From: Prevotella pallens ATCC 700821
GTDB lineage: Bacteria > Bacteroidota > Bacteroidia > Bacteroidales > Bacteroidaceae
Reading direction: 5' to 3'
Length of the DNA stretch: 39,963 bases
Assembly (NCBI RefSeq): GCF_000220255.1
Contig: NZ_GL982513.1
Coordinates: forward strand, 2,250,989-2,290,951
Shown: in pieces, positions 25,578 to 34,408 of the stretch
Layout: each line of letters starts with the position of its first letter
Position numbering within the stretch: position 1 is the first letter of the stretch
Notes under the pieces: model-generated
Seen by the model: the letters and a program-made list of their open reading frames with translations, nothing else
Database searches by the model: none
What the model was told of the DNA's origin: nothing
Made by a program: the position numbers and the translations under genes

Positions 25578-28271
25578 TTAGAATTTGTAGGTAATGGCAC
25601 CAAAAGGAATGCAACCTCCGTTTAGTTTATACGAGAAGTTGAACGAAAGTTCGTCTTTAGATGGATTTCCCAGAATGTTGTAAAGTCCGAAGCGCAGAAA
25701 GAATTTAGCGTGTTTAAACTCTTTTCTAAAATCGTAGCTAGCATCTATTCTGTATCGTGTTGGATCACGCTGCGTACGGAATGTTTCAAGTCTATTGTTT
25801 TCATCGCCATAAAACGAATCGTATGGGAATTTACCAGAATAGATTGTGGTGCCAATTGTGAATGTGGAATGTTTAAACATTTTGTAGGACACGAAAGCAT
25901 TAAAGTTATGAGGCAGGTCGAACAGTGATGGTATTTTTCCAAACTGAGGTAATTCTGCATACCATTCTTTACTTTTAGAGAAGCCATAAGACAGTTGCCA
26001 ACTTAATTTGCGCCATTGGTTGAACATATATAAGTTTACACCGTAGCTTTCTCCGTTTCCAGCCATCATATATTTATCCCATCTGCTATCTTCAATAAAC
26101 GAGTTAGGACGAAAAGCCAATAAGTTGTTGCGTCGCTTATAATAAGCCGATAGTTCTATTATACCGGTGTGCAGATAATGTTTCCATCCAGCTTCGTAGT
26201 GTATAGCTGTTAGTGGCTTAAAACTTTTAATGCTTGGCATAATAAAATCGAACGGTGCAGAAATATTCGAAACAAGTACGTGGTGAAAATACTGCTCCAT
26301 TTTTAAGAATGTAAGATAGAAGAGATTCTTATTGTTTACAGTGGCTTTCAAAATAAGCCTTGGTTGTAAACTTTGATAGGTCTTATAGTGGTTAGGCGCA
26401 TATAGAACGTAGTGTAATCCAGCTTGCGCATATAGCCAATTGGTTATATATATTTTATTATCAACAAATGCAGATATTTGTTTTATAGGTTCTTTTTCGT
26501 TATAAAGTCCTCGTCCAAACCCTGCGAGCTTATATAATCCGAAGTCGGTTTTCAATCCCCAATTAATTTTGTAGTACGAATTAAACTGATAGGAGAAATC
26601 GGTATTAGCGTATAAATGTTTAGCTCCACTTTCAACAAATTTGTTTGCTCGCAACACAAATGCTTTTGCATCGGCGCTACTTTTGTTGTAAGTGAATGCA
26701 ATCGACGACGAATTAGTTATTCGTCGGTTAATAATAGTGTTGAATTGGAGTGCATATAACTGTGTGTTCCACGCTAAGACTGCATTTTTGTATTCGTTAC
26801 TAGGTTCTTTATACTTATCGTTCGAATTGTATATGGAAAGCTGTAGCGTTGTAACTGAATCAATATCCCACGATAGTTTTGTGTTTATATCGTTGAAAAT
26901 GTGTGTAGAATATTTGTCGGCTCCGAAATATTTATCGAATAAATCGAGCCAGCTTCTTCGTGTGCCCACTAAATACGACAATTTGTTTTTTACAATTGGA
27001 CCTTCTGACACAGCCGATACAGAGGCGACATCGAGCGATACAGTATGTTCGAATTTGTTTTTATTGCCATTGCGAAGTTTTACGTCCATCACCGATGAAA
27101 GTCGTCCCTCGTATTGTGTAGGAATGTATCCATTGTAGAACGAAGCCGACTTAATGGCATCTCCGTTAAATATAGGGAGGAGCGTATTAAGATGATTTGG
27201 ACTGTAAATTGGAATGCCTTCGAGTAAAATCAGATTTTCGTCAGTTCCGCCTCCTGCTACATTGTATCCAGTATTGGCTGTAGCAAGCGACACACCTGGT
27301 AATATTCTGATTTGCGAAAATAGGTCAGAATTGCTAAACGAAAGCATATTAGAAGGTGCAGCATCGGTTAAATCTTCCTTACTTTTATGTTGTTGTACCT
27401 GCACAGCTTTTATTTGATAAGGAATAGGCTCTAACGTTATAGTTTTCTGTATGTTATTTTGAATATCAATAGTTGTTTCGTAAGGCGAGTAGCCCATACA
27501 TGACACAATGAGGTTAATAGTTCCTCTGTTTGTGGTAAGGCAGAATGTACCATTCTTATCGGTAGCAGTAAGCGCCTTAGTTCCATTTTTATCGGCAATA
27601 CTAACAGTTGCGCCAAACAGTTTCTCACCAGTTTCAGCTTCTTCTACAATGCCTGTTACAAACACATTCTTTGCTTTTACAATTTCTATTTTCAGTCGTT
27701 TGTTTTCGCTATTCGTTAGTTTATACTCGTAGTCTTTTAGTAAAGTAGCAATAAGTTGCTTTACGCTAATATGTCCGTGCCGTTGAAACTTCACAATGCG
27801 TGTCAGATTTATGCGGTCGGCAGGATACGAAAGCGAAATGTGTGCTTGTTGTTCAATAAGTGCAAACCAGTCTTTAACAGTAGCAGCATTAGTATTGATA
27901 GAAAGCATAAAGTCTTCTATAGAACTTTCTATTTTTATAGGTTTTGTTTGCTTCTTTTTATTTTTAATCTGAATAAGAAGTTTGCGATTGTCTAACGGAA
28001 TTAGATTATATTCGTATTCGTTTAGTATAATTTCGAGCAATTGTGTTACCTTCATTTTGCCCGAAACACCAATACCTATGCGTTTGTTTAAGTTAATTAA
28101 AGAGGGATTGTATGAGAGTGTAATTTTTGTTTGTCGTTCTATTTGCTGGAACCACGAATGCACAGTGGCAGAAGAAGCGTCAATCTTAACAACTTCTTCT
28201 GCCACTGTGTTCTGTCCGTTCGCTACCAATGTAACGAGCAAAAACAATATTGATAAAAGCAGTTTTGGCAT
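25578..28271 (-). CDS. TonB-dependent outer-membrane receptor with two tandem STN-like domains
   Basis: An 897-residue FecA-type transducing receptor. After the signal peptide (1-19, LVANG) come two similar STN-like signalling modules. The first is ~28-103 (SATVHSWFQQIERQTKITLSY), the second ~124-199 (AATVKDWFALIEQQAHISLSY). A carboxypeptidase-like regulatory domain (~203-282) is followed by the plug (~300-400, NVAGGGTDENLILLEGIPIY) and a barrel ending in aromatic YKF. The STN modules would contact FecR in the periplasm and report substrate binding. Most relatives have one STN. The gene begins 17 nt after the FecR gene and belongs to the same operon as the sigma factor. There is no SusD partner, so a siderophore, haem or similar small ligand is as likely as a glycan. 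Confidence 0.88.
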   Translation of the reverse strand: MPKLLLSILFLLVTLVANGQNTVAEEVVKIDASSATVHSWFQQIERQTKITLSYNPSLINLNKRIGIGVSGKMKVTQLLEIILNEYEYNLIPLDNRKLLIQIKNKKKQTKPIKIESSIEDFMLSINTNAATVKDWFALIEQQAHISLSYPADRINLTRIVKFQRHGHISVKQLIATLLKDYEYKLTNSENKRLKIEIVKAKNVFVTGIVEEAETGEKLFGATVSIADKNGTKALTATDKNGTFCLTTNRGTINLIVSCMGYSPYETTIDIQNNIQKTITLEPIPYQIKAVQVQQHKSKEDLTDAAPSNMLSFSNSDLFSQIRILPGVSLATANTGYNVAGGGTDENLILLEGIPIYSPNHLNTLLPIFNGDAIKSASFYNGYIPTQYEGRLSSVMDVKLRNGNKNKFEHTVSLDVASVSAVSEGPIVKNKLSYLVGTRRSWLDLFDKYFGADKYSTHIFNDINTKLSWDIDSVTTLQLSIYNSNDKYKEPSNEYKNAVLAWNTQLYALQFNTIINRRITNSSSIAFTYNKSSADAKAFVLRANKFVESGAKHLYANTDFSYQFNSYYKINWGLKTDFGLYKLAGFGRGLYNEKEPIKQISAFVDNKIYITNWLYAQAGLHYVLYAPNHYKTYQSLQPRLILKATVNNKNLFYLTFLKMEQYFHHVLVSNISAPFDFIMPSIKSFKPLTAIHYEAGWKHYLHTGIIELSAYYKRRNNLLAFRPNSFIEDSRWDKYMMAGNGESYGVNLYMFNQWRKLSWQLSYGFSKSKEWYAELPQFGKIPSLFDLPHNFNAFVSYKMFKHSTFTIGTTIYSGKFPYDSFYGDENNRLETFRTQRDPTRYRIDASYDFRKEFKHAKFFLRFGLYNILGNPSKDELSFNFSYKLNGGCIPFGAITYKF

Positions 28272-28288
28272 TTATCTCATATTAGTAA

Positions 28289-29227
28289 TTATTTATACAA
28301 ACGATAGTGGATAGACGATACTGTTTCGTACTTACAATTGCAAAGCATTGCTAATTCTGCTACCGCTTTCTCTGGATTATTTGTGTGTAGCTTAGTTGTT
28401 ATTCTGTTTTTAAGCAAGTCTTTTTGTGTCTCAATTCGGATATCCATACCTTGCTCTATTTCTTTTATTGCAGTTGCTAAAGGCGTATTGTTGAATACAA
28501 ACTCCTTAATATCTGCCTGTGCGTTATTTTGTTTTTGTGCAATAAGTTTACCATTCTTATGTACAACGGTTTCGCCTTTTATTAGCGTTACAACTTCCGA
28601 ATCGGTACTAACGCGCACACGTCCAGTTGAAACAGCTACACTTTCAGTGTTTTGCGAAGTAGCATTCACTTTAAACGATGTGCCTAATACTTCTACTTTT
28701 AATTCTCCTGCTTCAACAGTAAAAGGAATATTACTGTGTTCTACATTGAAAAATGCTTGTCCTTCTAGTGCAGCAATACGTTTTCCGTCTTGTTCTTTAA
28801 AGCTTAACGAAGCTTGTGGAGATAGCATTACACTGCTTCCATCGGGTAAAGTTACGATATTCTCTGTTGTAGAATTGTTTGCGAATGTTGTTTTTTCAGT
28901 ATCAACAAGGTAATGATATGCAAGTGTTCCAATACCAATAAGCAACAGTAACGATGCAGCAATACTGAAAATGTTTCGAAGTTTTAATGTTTTTGTATGT
29001 TGAGAGGTGGCATTTGTCAATTGGTTTTCTATTCTATTCCATGCAGCTTCTGTATTAAAGTTTTTTGTTTCTGAGGTTTCTGTTTGTATCATTACATTAT
29101 TTAGCGTGTCAAATTCAGCCTTATTTGCATTCTTAAATGCAATTAAAGCCATTCTTTCGTTCTCTGCAATAGGTTCGTTTGCAAAGTACTTTCCTAAAAT
29201 CTCGTCTATTTCAATTAACTCTTTCAT
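28289..29227 (-). CDS. FecR-family anti-sigma/signal transducer
   Basis: A 312-residue inner-membrane protein. The cytoplasmic N-terminal ~80 residues should bind the ECF sigma factor. A single transmembrane helix follows (~86-108, FSIAASLLLLIGIGTLAYHYL). The periplasmic FecR domain (~120-215) contains VTLPDGSSVMLSPQASLSF and VEVLGTSFKVNA. The C-terminal ~70 residues resemble the DUF4974 domain that usually ends Bacteroidota FecR proteins and contacts the receptor STN. The start codon overlaps the sigma gene stop (TGA within CATGAAA-type overlap), showing translational coupling. Together with its neighbours it forms a classical cell-surface-signalling cassette. Confidence 0.92.
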   Translation of the reverse strand: MKELIEIDEILGKYFANEPIAENERMALIAFKNANKAEFDTLNNVMIQTETSETKNFNTEAAWNRIENQLTNATSQHTKTLKLRNIFSIAASLLLLIGIGTLAYHYLVDTEKTTFANNSTTENIVTLPDGSSVMLSPQASLSFKEQDGKRIAALEGQAFFNVEHSNIPFTVEAGELKVEVLGTSFKVNATSQNTESVAVSTGRVRVSTDSEVVTLIKGETVVHKNGKLIAQKQNNAQADIKEFVFNNTPLATAIKEIEQGMDIRIETQKDLLKNRITTKLHTNNPEKAVAELAMLCNCKYETVSSIHYRLYK

Positions 29228-29772
29228 AAGTTCAGTGCTATCGATATAAAGATGGTTACAATTGTTATTATAGGATTCGCAGCAATATAAGCCCTAATAA
29301 TTTTAATAGCTTTGCCTATATGGTTTTCAACGGTTTTCTCAGAGATGTTTAAACGTTCGGCAATTTCTTTGTATTTCATTTTTTGCAGTTTGCTCATTTT
29401 AAAAACTTCCCTGCATTTCGGCGGCATCTCTTTTAACACGTTTTCCAATAATAGTTTATAGTCGGTAGTGGGAATATTTTCTGAATCGTCTGCAATTAAA
29501 CGCAATGCGTTTTCATTGTCAGATACTTTCTCGTATGTTTTGTTGTTATTCAAGAATGTTAGGCAGTTATTTCGTATAGCAACTTTCATATAGGCAAGCA
29601 TTTCTTCTTCTGGTAAAGCGTCTTTCTGCTTATCCCATACATTTATGAAGAGTGTCTGAACGACATCTTCACAGTCATCTTGGTCTGCAATATAACCGTT
29701 TGCTATTTTGCATAGCATTGGGTAATACTTCTCAAATCGCAACTTAAATTGTTCTTTTCTATTCTCACTCAT
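29224..29772 (-). CDS. ECF-type RNA polymerase sigma-70 factor, FecI-like
   Basis: A 182-residue extracytoplasmic-function sigma factor. Region 2 spans about 8-75 (DCEDVVQTLFINVW, residues 33-46) and region 4 about 105-160. The C-terminal helix-turn-helix is KMKYKEIAERLNISEKTVENHIGKAI. It should direct RNA polymerase to the receptor operon when released by the adjoining FecR. An unusually hydrophobic C-terminal tail (164-182, AANPIITIVTIFISIALNL) follows region 4 and could associate with the membrane. Such tails do occur in some Bacteroidota sigma factors. It is the first gene of sigma-fecR-receptor. A TACCTTTG -7-like box lies upstream at 29824-29831. Confidence 0.93.
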   Translation of the reverse strand: MSENRKEQFKLRFEKYYPMLCKIANGYIADQDDCEDVVQTLFINVWDKQKDALPEEEMLAYMKVAIRNNCLTFLNNNKTYEKVSDNENALRLIADDSENIPTTDYKLLLENVLKEMPPKCREVFKMSKLQKMKYKEIAERLNISEKTVENHIGKAIKIIRAYIAANPIITIVTIFISIALNL

Positions 29773-29823
29773 TGTATTTAAAGGGTTCGACTTTTATGTC
29801 GTTACCTCTCCTAAACGGGAGTA

Positions 29824-29831
29824 CAAAGGTA
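29824..29831 (-). promoter_or_regulatory. Candidate -7 element of the sigma-fecR-receptor operon
   Basis: TACCTTTG on the minus strand fits TAnnTTTG, 51 nt before the sigma-factor start codon. A short inverted repeat (CTCC-CGTTTA-GGAG on the minus strand) lies just downstream in the leader. No clear -33 box is present, which leaves room for an alternative ECF promoter. Confidence 0.45.
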
Positions 29832-30004
29832 CAGTAAATAGTTTTATTTCCATTTGTTTTTATGTTATAAAATATTTCTCTTAACTTTATATCTAAAACA
29901 AAATATGTATGAAAACCCCTATAATATATCGTTATTTATTAACATGATTTATTATTCTGTAGAAAATAAGGCTCTACTTTTCCTAAAAAGCATCTTTTTC
30001 TTTG

Positions 30005-30012
30005 TATATTTG
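30005..30012 (+). promoter_or_regulatory. Candidate -7 element for the DUF3737-aminotransferase pair
   Basis: TATATTTG matches TAnnTTTG and lies 49 bp before the ATG at 30062. A T-rich -33-like stretch is present further upstream, but its spacing (about 23 bp to 29978-29981) is longer than usual. Confidence 0.45.
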
Positions 30013-30061
30013 CATACATAATGTAATTTTAAAGGATTTAATAAAAAAGGATTTTTAAGGA

Positions 30062-30904
30062 ATGGAAACTATTAAAGATAAGAAATATGGAGGCGAACGT
30101 CCTCTATTTGGATTACAAAATATTCGTTTAGAGAATATTGAAATTATAGATGGAGAGTCTGGAATTAAATGTTGTAAAAACATTGAATGTCATAATTCTC
30201 GGTTTTATGGCAAATATCCGTGGTGGCATGTAGATAAAAGTCTTATAACCGACTGTTATTTTGCACCAGGTTCACGTTCGGCAATTTGGTATTCTACCGA
30301 TATGATAATGAAAAATAGCGTTATAGACGGTCCGAAATTCTTTCGTGAAATGAAAAATTTGGAATTAGAAAACGTTAAAATAAACGATGCTGACGAAACT
30401 TTTTGGAAAGTTGATGGATTGAAAATAAAGAATGTAGAGTTGCATCAAGGCACTTATCCGTTTATGTTCTCTAATAATATATATGTAGACGGACTTATTT
30501 CTGATGCAAAATATGTTTTTCAGTATTGTAAGAATGTAGAAGTTCACAACGCTAAAATAGTAACGAAAGATTCTTTTTGGGAATGCGAAAATGTTACCGT
30601 GTACGACTCTGACCTTAATGGCGAATATTTAGCATGGCATAGTAAAAATGTAAAACTTGTGCGTTGTCATATCAGCGGTGAACAACCATTGTGCTATCTT
30701 GATGGGATTATATTGGAAGATTGTACTTTCGATGCTGCTTGCGACCGTACATTTGAAGATAGCCGTAATATAAATGCACAAATAAAAGGCACTATTAGCG
30801 AAATAAAAAATCCTATCTCTGGTAAGATTGTTGCCGATAAAATTGGCAAAATAACTTACGATGAATACGCAAAAGGTACAGATTGTGTAATAGAAGAACG
30901 ATAA
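30062..30904 (+). CDS. DUF3737 family right-handed beta-helix protein
   Basis: A 280-residue soluble protein with no signal peptide. It is built almost entirely of short repeats with patterns such as NIRLENIEIIDGESGIKCCKN, MKNLELENVKINDADE, VDGLKIKNVELHQG and CKNVEVHNAKI at about 20-22-residue spacing, which fit rungs of a right-handed beta-helix. The opening ETIKDKKYGGERPLFG and the HNSRFYGKYPWWH segment (near residues 45-57) are recognised features of the DUF3737 family. The length is normal for that family. Its function is not established. Overall shape resembles pectate-lyase-like helices, but no catalytic residues are evident. It ends 18 nt before a PatB-type aminotransferase gene and is probably co-transcribed with it. 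Confidence 0.85.
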   Translation: METIKDKKYGGERPLFGLQNIRLENIEIIDGESGIKCCKNIECHNSRFYGKYPWWHVDKSLITDCYFAPGSRSAIWYSTDMIMKNSVIDGPKFFREMKNLELENVKINDADETFWKVDGLKIKNVELHQGTYPFMFSNNIYVDGLISDAKYVFQYCKNVEVHNAKIVTKDSFWECENVTVYDSDLNGEYLAWHSKNVKLVRCHISGEQPLCYLDGIILEDCTFDAACDRTFEDSRNINAQIKGTISEIKNPISGKIVADKIGKITYDEYAKGTDCVIEER

Positions 30905-30922
30905 AGAAAGAACCAAATACCT

Positions 30923-32092
30923 ATGGAAGATATTAATTTCGATAAGTTTGTAAATCGTCGTGGCACTAATTCGGTTAAATGGGACGAAGAAAAAGAAGAA
31001 GGAATTATTCCACTTTGGGTGGCTGATATGGATTTTCCTGCTGCACCTGCTATTCGTAAAGCTGTAGAAGAACGTGCAAAACATGGAATTTTTGGTTATG
31101 CTATTGTGGGCGATAGTTATTACGAAGCCATAATTAATTGGTTCAAGCGTAGGCATAATTGGCAAATAGAACGAAACTCCATTATTTATACTACGGGTGT
31201 AATACCTGCTATAAGTGCTTCTATTAAAGCTTTGGCAATGCCTGGCGAAAATGTGCTTATACAAACGCCGGTTTACAATTGTTTCTATTCGTGTATTCGC
31301 AATCAAGGAATGCAAATCTTAGAAAACCCACTAAAACGAGAGGGAAATACATACGTTGTAGATTGGCACGACTTTGAAAAAAAGTGCTCCGATGAGAAAA
31401 CTACGTTGTTTTTGCTTTGCAACCCTCACAATCCTGCAGGACGTGTGTGGACAAAAGACGAGTTAGCGCAGATGAATGATATTTGTATGCGTCATAATGT
31501 AAAGGTTATAAGCGATGAAATTCATTGCGAACTCATAATGCCGGGGTATACTTTTACACCATTTGCAACTGTAAATTCAGATTGTTTGGCTAATAGTGTT
31601 GTTTGTAATTCGCCTACAAAGAATTTTAATATTGCTGGATTGCAAATTGCAAATATAGTTTGTTCTAACGAGGAATGGCGCAGACGCATAGATCGGGTTA
31701 TTAATATTTTCGAAGTTTGCGATGTTAATCCGTTTGGACCTATTGCGCTGGAGGCTGCTTATAATGAAAGCGAAGAATGGCTAAATAAGTTACTTCTTTA
31801 TATAGCCGACAACTATGCTTTGCTTACAGACACTTTAAAAAAATATTTACCAGACTATGAAGTTCTGAAATTAGAAGGTACTTACCTTGTATGGGTAGAC
31901 ATTCGTAAAAGTGGTTTAAAGTCTGATGTATTGGCAGAAAAATTGCTTCACGATGGTAAAGTACAAGTAAATAGTGGTATGATGTATGGGAAAACTGCAG
32001 GCGAAAATTATATTAGAATTAACATAGCTTGTACGCGCGCTACATTGCAAGAGGGCTTAAACCGTATTATAAAAGTACTTTCCCACCTGTAA
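30923..32092 (+). CDS. MalY/PatB family PLP-dependent aminotransferase (probable cystathionine beta-lyase)
   Basis: A 389-residue fold-type I PLP enzyme. The N-terminal NRRGTNSVKWD and the LWVADMDFPAAP segment (31-42) mark the MalY/PatB C-S lyase group. NPHNPAGR (167-174), the PLP-ring-binding Asp in SDEIH (197-201) and the Schiff-base lysine K233 (SPTKNFNIAGL) are all present. The carboxylate-binding Arg lies near the end, in IRINIACTR. Relatives split cystathionine or cysteine to give pyruvate, ammonia and homocysteine or sulphide. Such an activity in the cytosol is likely but the substrate is inferred. It lies 18 nt after the DUF3737 gene and before a bidirectional terminator. Confidence 0.92.
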   Translation: MEDINFDKFVNRRGTNSVKWDEEKEEGIIPLWVADMDFPAAPAIRKAVEERAKHGIFGYAIVGDSYYEAIINWFKRRHNWQIERNSIIYTTGVIPAISASIKALAMPGENVLIQTPVYNCFYSCIRNQGMQILENPLKREGNTYVVDWHDFEKKCSDEKTTLFLLCNPHNPAGRVWTKDELAQMNDICMRHNVKVISDEIHCELIMPGYTFTPFATVNSDCLANSVVCNSPTKNFNIAGLQIANIVCSNEEWRRRIDRVINIFEVCDVNPFGPIALEAAYNESEEWLNKLLLYIADNYALLTDTLKKYLPDYEVLKLEGTYLVWVDIRKSGLKSDVLAEKLLHDGKVQVNSGMMYGKTAGENYIRINIACTRATLQEGLNRIIKVLSHL

Positions 32093-32156
32093 AAAATATG
32101 GTGTTTATGCATTTATTGCCAAACACCGAATGGAAAGTTTTTTAGATAATAAAAAG

Positions 32157-32205
32157 AAAGGTTGCTGTATGTATGAATAAAAAATATACACAGCAACCTT
32201 TTTTT
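32157..32205. terminator. Bidirectional terminator between two convergent genes
   Basis: AAAGGTTGCTGT (32157-32168) pairs perfectly with ACAGCAACCTTT (32190-32201). Seven T follow on the plus strand and an A-rich stretch precedes it, giving a U-rich tail on the minus strand too. It serves both the aminotransferase gene (+) and the delta-60-repeat gene (-). Confidence 0.85.
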
Positions 32206-32237
32206 AGTATATATATTAATGCAATTAAAGTATACTT

Positions 32238-33707
32238 TTAATTGATAATTTTACTTGTATAGGTTTTTCCGTTCGCATTTTTAATTTGCACAATATAAAT
32301 TCCTTTTGGCAATGGAAGTGCTATTGGTAGTGCATTTGAAACATTGCAGAGTGTAATTGCAGTGCCTTTTGTACTGTATACAGATAGTTCTGCATTACCT
32401 TCTATTCCGTTTACGGTTAGCATACCGTTATTATATCTTACAGATGGCTCCACCTTATTTATATTAGTAGCATTAATTCCATCAGGAACAATATCGCGCA
32501 AAGCTACACGGGCGAAGTAAGGAAGTACATAATCGCCTACTTTTGTGAAGAAACCACTTATATAAGCATATTTTTCCGAATCGTCTATTTTTAAGAACGA
32601 AACAATTTTGTTGGGTTGTCCTTCTATTTTTAAGGTCGATGAGAAGTCTTTTCCATCTTTAGTTAATACGTGGAAAAACGCATTTCCTGGCGTAACAACA
32701 TCTCCACCTACTATAATAACATTATCGCCCACAAGTTTTGAACCAAAAACAGCAAGACTTTCTGCTTCATGATTTTCAGTAAAAAAGTTTTGGCGTGGAT
32801 TATATGATTCATCAAGCGAACCATCTTTATTTATAACACAGGTTAAGAACCTATCGCCACTCTCTGTTGTAAGGAAATCGCCACCAACAAGTATTTTATC
32901 TTCGCCAAATGGAGATATTGATTTTATAAAACCATCTAATTGTGGTTGATGGAAAGAACGGTCGAGAGTTCCATCTGCATTAATATGTATGAGTCGTTTT
33001 TGCTTAAATCCGCCATCATAACCACCAAAAGAGCCTCCTAAATATAATGACCCATCGGGAGCTTTCCATATTGCATCTACGTTAGGCGAACTTTTTAAAT
33101 GTATTTCTTTATCGGTAGGAAGAAACGATTCATCGCGTGTTCCGTCTGCATTGAAACGTGCAATAAGTGGAGCTAACTTTCCATTTACACGATTGAAACA
33201 ACCTGCAACATAAAACTGACCGTTAGGCAACATAACTATTTGCTGCAATTCTATTTCTTTTATGGTTTTATGGTTTACTATCTCAAATTTTATGTCGTTT
33301 TTAAATGTTTCATCGAGAGTCCCATCGGCATTAATACGCACCAAACTACCTACAGCCTTTTCATTGTATGTGGTGAAATGCCCTGCTACAAGATATTTAC
33401 CATCAGAGGTTTTTGCTACTGCTGTAGCATAACTATCAAATCCTTTACCGCCTTTATTAAAAGATTCGTCTTCGTCGCCATTTGCTTTTAAACGTATTAA
33501 ACCGCAAATTTTTCGGTCGCCTACATTATAAAAGGAACCTGCACATACATTTTTTCCATCGGGTTCTAATACCATCGATAAAACATTACCATCGAATACT
33601 GGTTTGTAACTTGCATCAATCTCGCCAGCTTTTAGTTGCGCATAACTTGACAACGAAAAAACTGAAGCCACTGTGATGAACGAGAATTTAACTAATGTTT
33701 GCTTCAT
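32238..33707 (-). CDS. Delta-60 repeat protein with T9SS sorting domain
   Basis: A 489-residue exported protein. The signal peptide spans about 1-23 (SLSSYAQ). At least five delta-60-type repeats follow, each ending in a xINADGTLDxSF-like motif: LKANGDEDESF, INADGTLDETF, FNADGTRDESF, INADGTLDRSF and INKDGSLDESY. These repeats, about 50-60 residues apart, form beta-propeller-like blades in related proteins. The C-terminal ~70 residues (NAELSVYSTKGTAIT...PKGIYIVQIKN) are a T9SS type A sorting domain. The gene has a well-formed promoter at 33783-33814 and a shared terminator, so it is a single-gene unit. It is likely surface-exposed or secreted; ligand and function are unknown. Confidence 0.88.
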   Translation of the reverse strand: MKQTLVKFSFITVASVFSLSSYAQLKAGEIDASYKPVFDGNVLSMVLEPDGKNVCAGSFYNVGDRKICGLIRLKANGDEDESFNKGGKGFDSYATAVAKTSDGKYLVAGHFTTYNEKAVGSLVRINADGTLDETFKNDIKFEIVNHKTIKEIELQQIVMLPNGQFYVAGCFNRVNGKLAPLIARFNADGTRDESFLPTDKEIHLKSSPNVDAIWKAPDGSLYLGGSFGGYDGGFKQKRLIHINADGTLDRSFHQPQLDGFIKSISPFGEDKILVGGDFLTTESGDRFLTCVINKDGSLDESYNPRQNFFTENHEAESLAVFGSKLVGDNVIIVGGDVVTPGNAFFHVLTKDGKDFSSTLKIEGQPNKIVSFLKIDDSEKYAYISGFFTKVGDYVLPYFARVALRDIVPDGINATNINKVEPSVRYNNGMLTVNGIEGNAELSVYSTKGTAITLCNVSNALPIALPLPKGIYIVQIKNANGKTYTSKIIN

Positions 33708-33782
33708 AAGATTTGTTTTTAATATGACATTAAAGGTTGGCTATAAAAAGCAGCCGTCCCCTATAATAGATTGTATAGGTCG

Positions 33783-33814
33783 CAAAGATAGTTATATTTT
33801 GTTATATAGACAAA
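33783..33814 (-). promoter_or_regulatory. Bacteroidetes-type promoter of the delta-60 repeat gene
   Basis: Read on the minus strand, TTTG (33811-33814) is followed after 20 bp by TATCTTTG (33783-33790), an excellent match to the housekeeping consensus. The start codon lies 75 nt downstream. Confidence 0.75.
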
Positions 33815-34375
33815 GTATTTGGTAATAAAAATTAGTTAGAACCACAAAAAAATGTACACGATGCTTTATTCGCAATAAATTATATTATAAGGTGTATTCG
33901 CTAAAAAACTATATTGAAGTTTTTTACCGAAATGTTGAAAAGTTTTATTCTTCGCTACTTTTATACGATAGTTTTAAAGATTAAAGTAAAAAATTTCAGC
34001 ACTTTTTTCGGTGATTGTGCTATTGTTGCTTAATTATATAGTTATTTCTAAACCAGTGTATTACTGTGTATAAAATTTTCTTATTATATTTTTTTATTTT
34101 ATAATTAAAAATATTTTTTTTCTTATTATTATTCTACGATGTTTTAATTATTATTTTTTATTACTCTTTTAAGTTTCAAAAAGCTAATGCTAAAAATAAT
34201 ATATTCAGTGGCATTATACATCTTATTTTTAAACTTAATTGGTCTACTAAAATAATGCAAAACAAATAAGTTGCTAATGTACAATTTGAAATAAAAACAA
34301 TTTCTTTATAACACATTCTATTAAGTTCTATGTTGAATAATAATTGATATTCTTTTAAGTTTCTGATATTTTGCT

Positions 34376-34383
34376 TAACTTTG
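34376..34383 (+). promoter_or_regulatory. Candidate -7 element for the aminopeptidase P-tricorn pair
   Basis: TAACTTTG matches TAnnTTTG exactly. At the expected -33 position there is TTTT (34353-34356) rather than TTTG. Transcription from here would give a leader of about 130 nt. Confidence 0.5.
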
Positions 34384-34385
34384 TA

Positions 34386-34408
34386 CACGTGTTGAATAAT
34401 AACACGTG
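34386..34408 (+). promoter_or_regulatory. Inverted repeat at the predicted mRNA 5' end
   Basis: CACGTGTT (34386-34393), loop GAATAAT, AACACGTG (34401-34408) form a perfect 8-bp stem right where transcription should start. It could be an operator or an mRNA-stabilising hairpin. The stretch TGTTGAATAATAA within it also occurs at 34331-34343, upstream of the -7 box. Confidence 0.4.

Noticed and set aside
25524..25580. CTAATAG/CTATTAG inverted repeat after the TonB receptor gene, considered as its terminator
   Set aside because: Only 7 bp of AT-rich pairing, overlapping the stop codon, without a clear T run on the minus strand.
32100..32127. GGTGTTT/AAACACC 7-bp stem just after the aminotransferase gene
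   Set aside because: No immediate T run follows, and a much stronger bidirectional terminator lies 30 nt downstream.
34176..34388. 70-codon minus-strand frame in the AT-rich spacer
   Set aside because: It overlaps the candidate promoter of the peptidase operon, has no recognisable features, and the composition matches the local AT richness.
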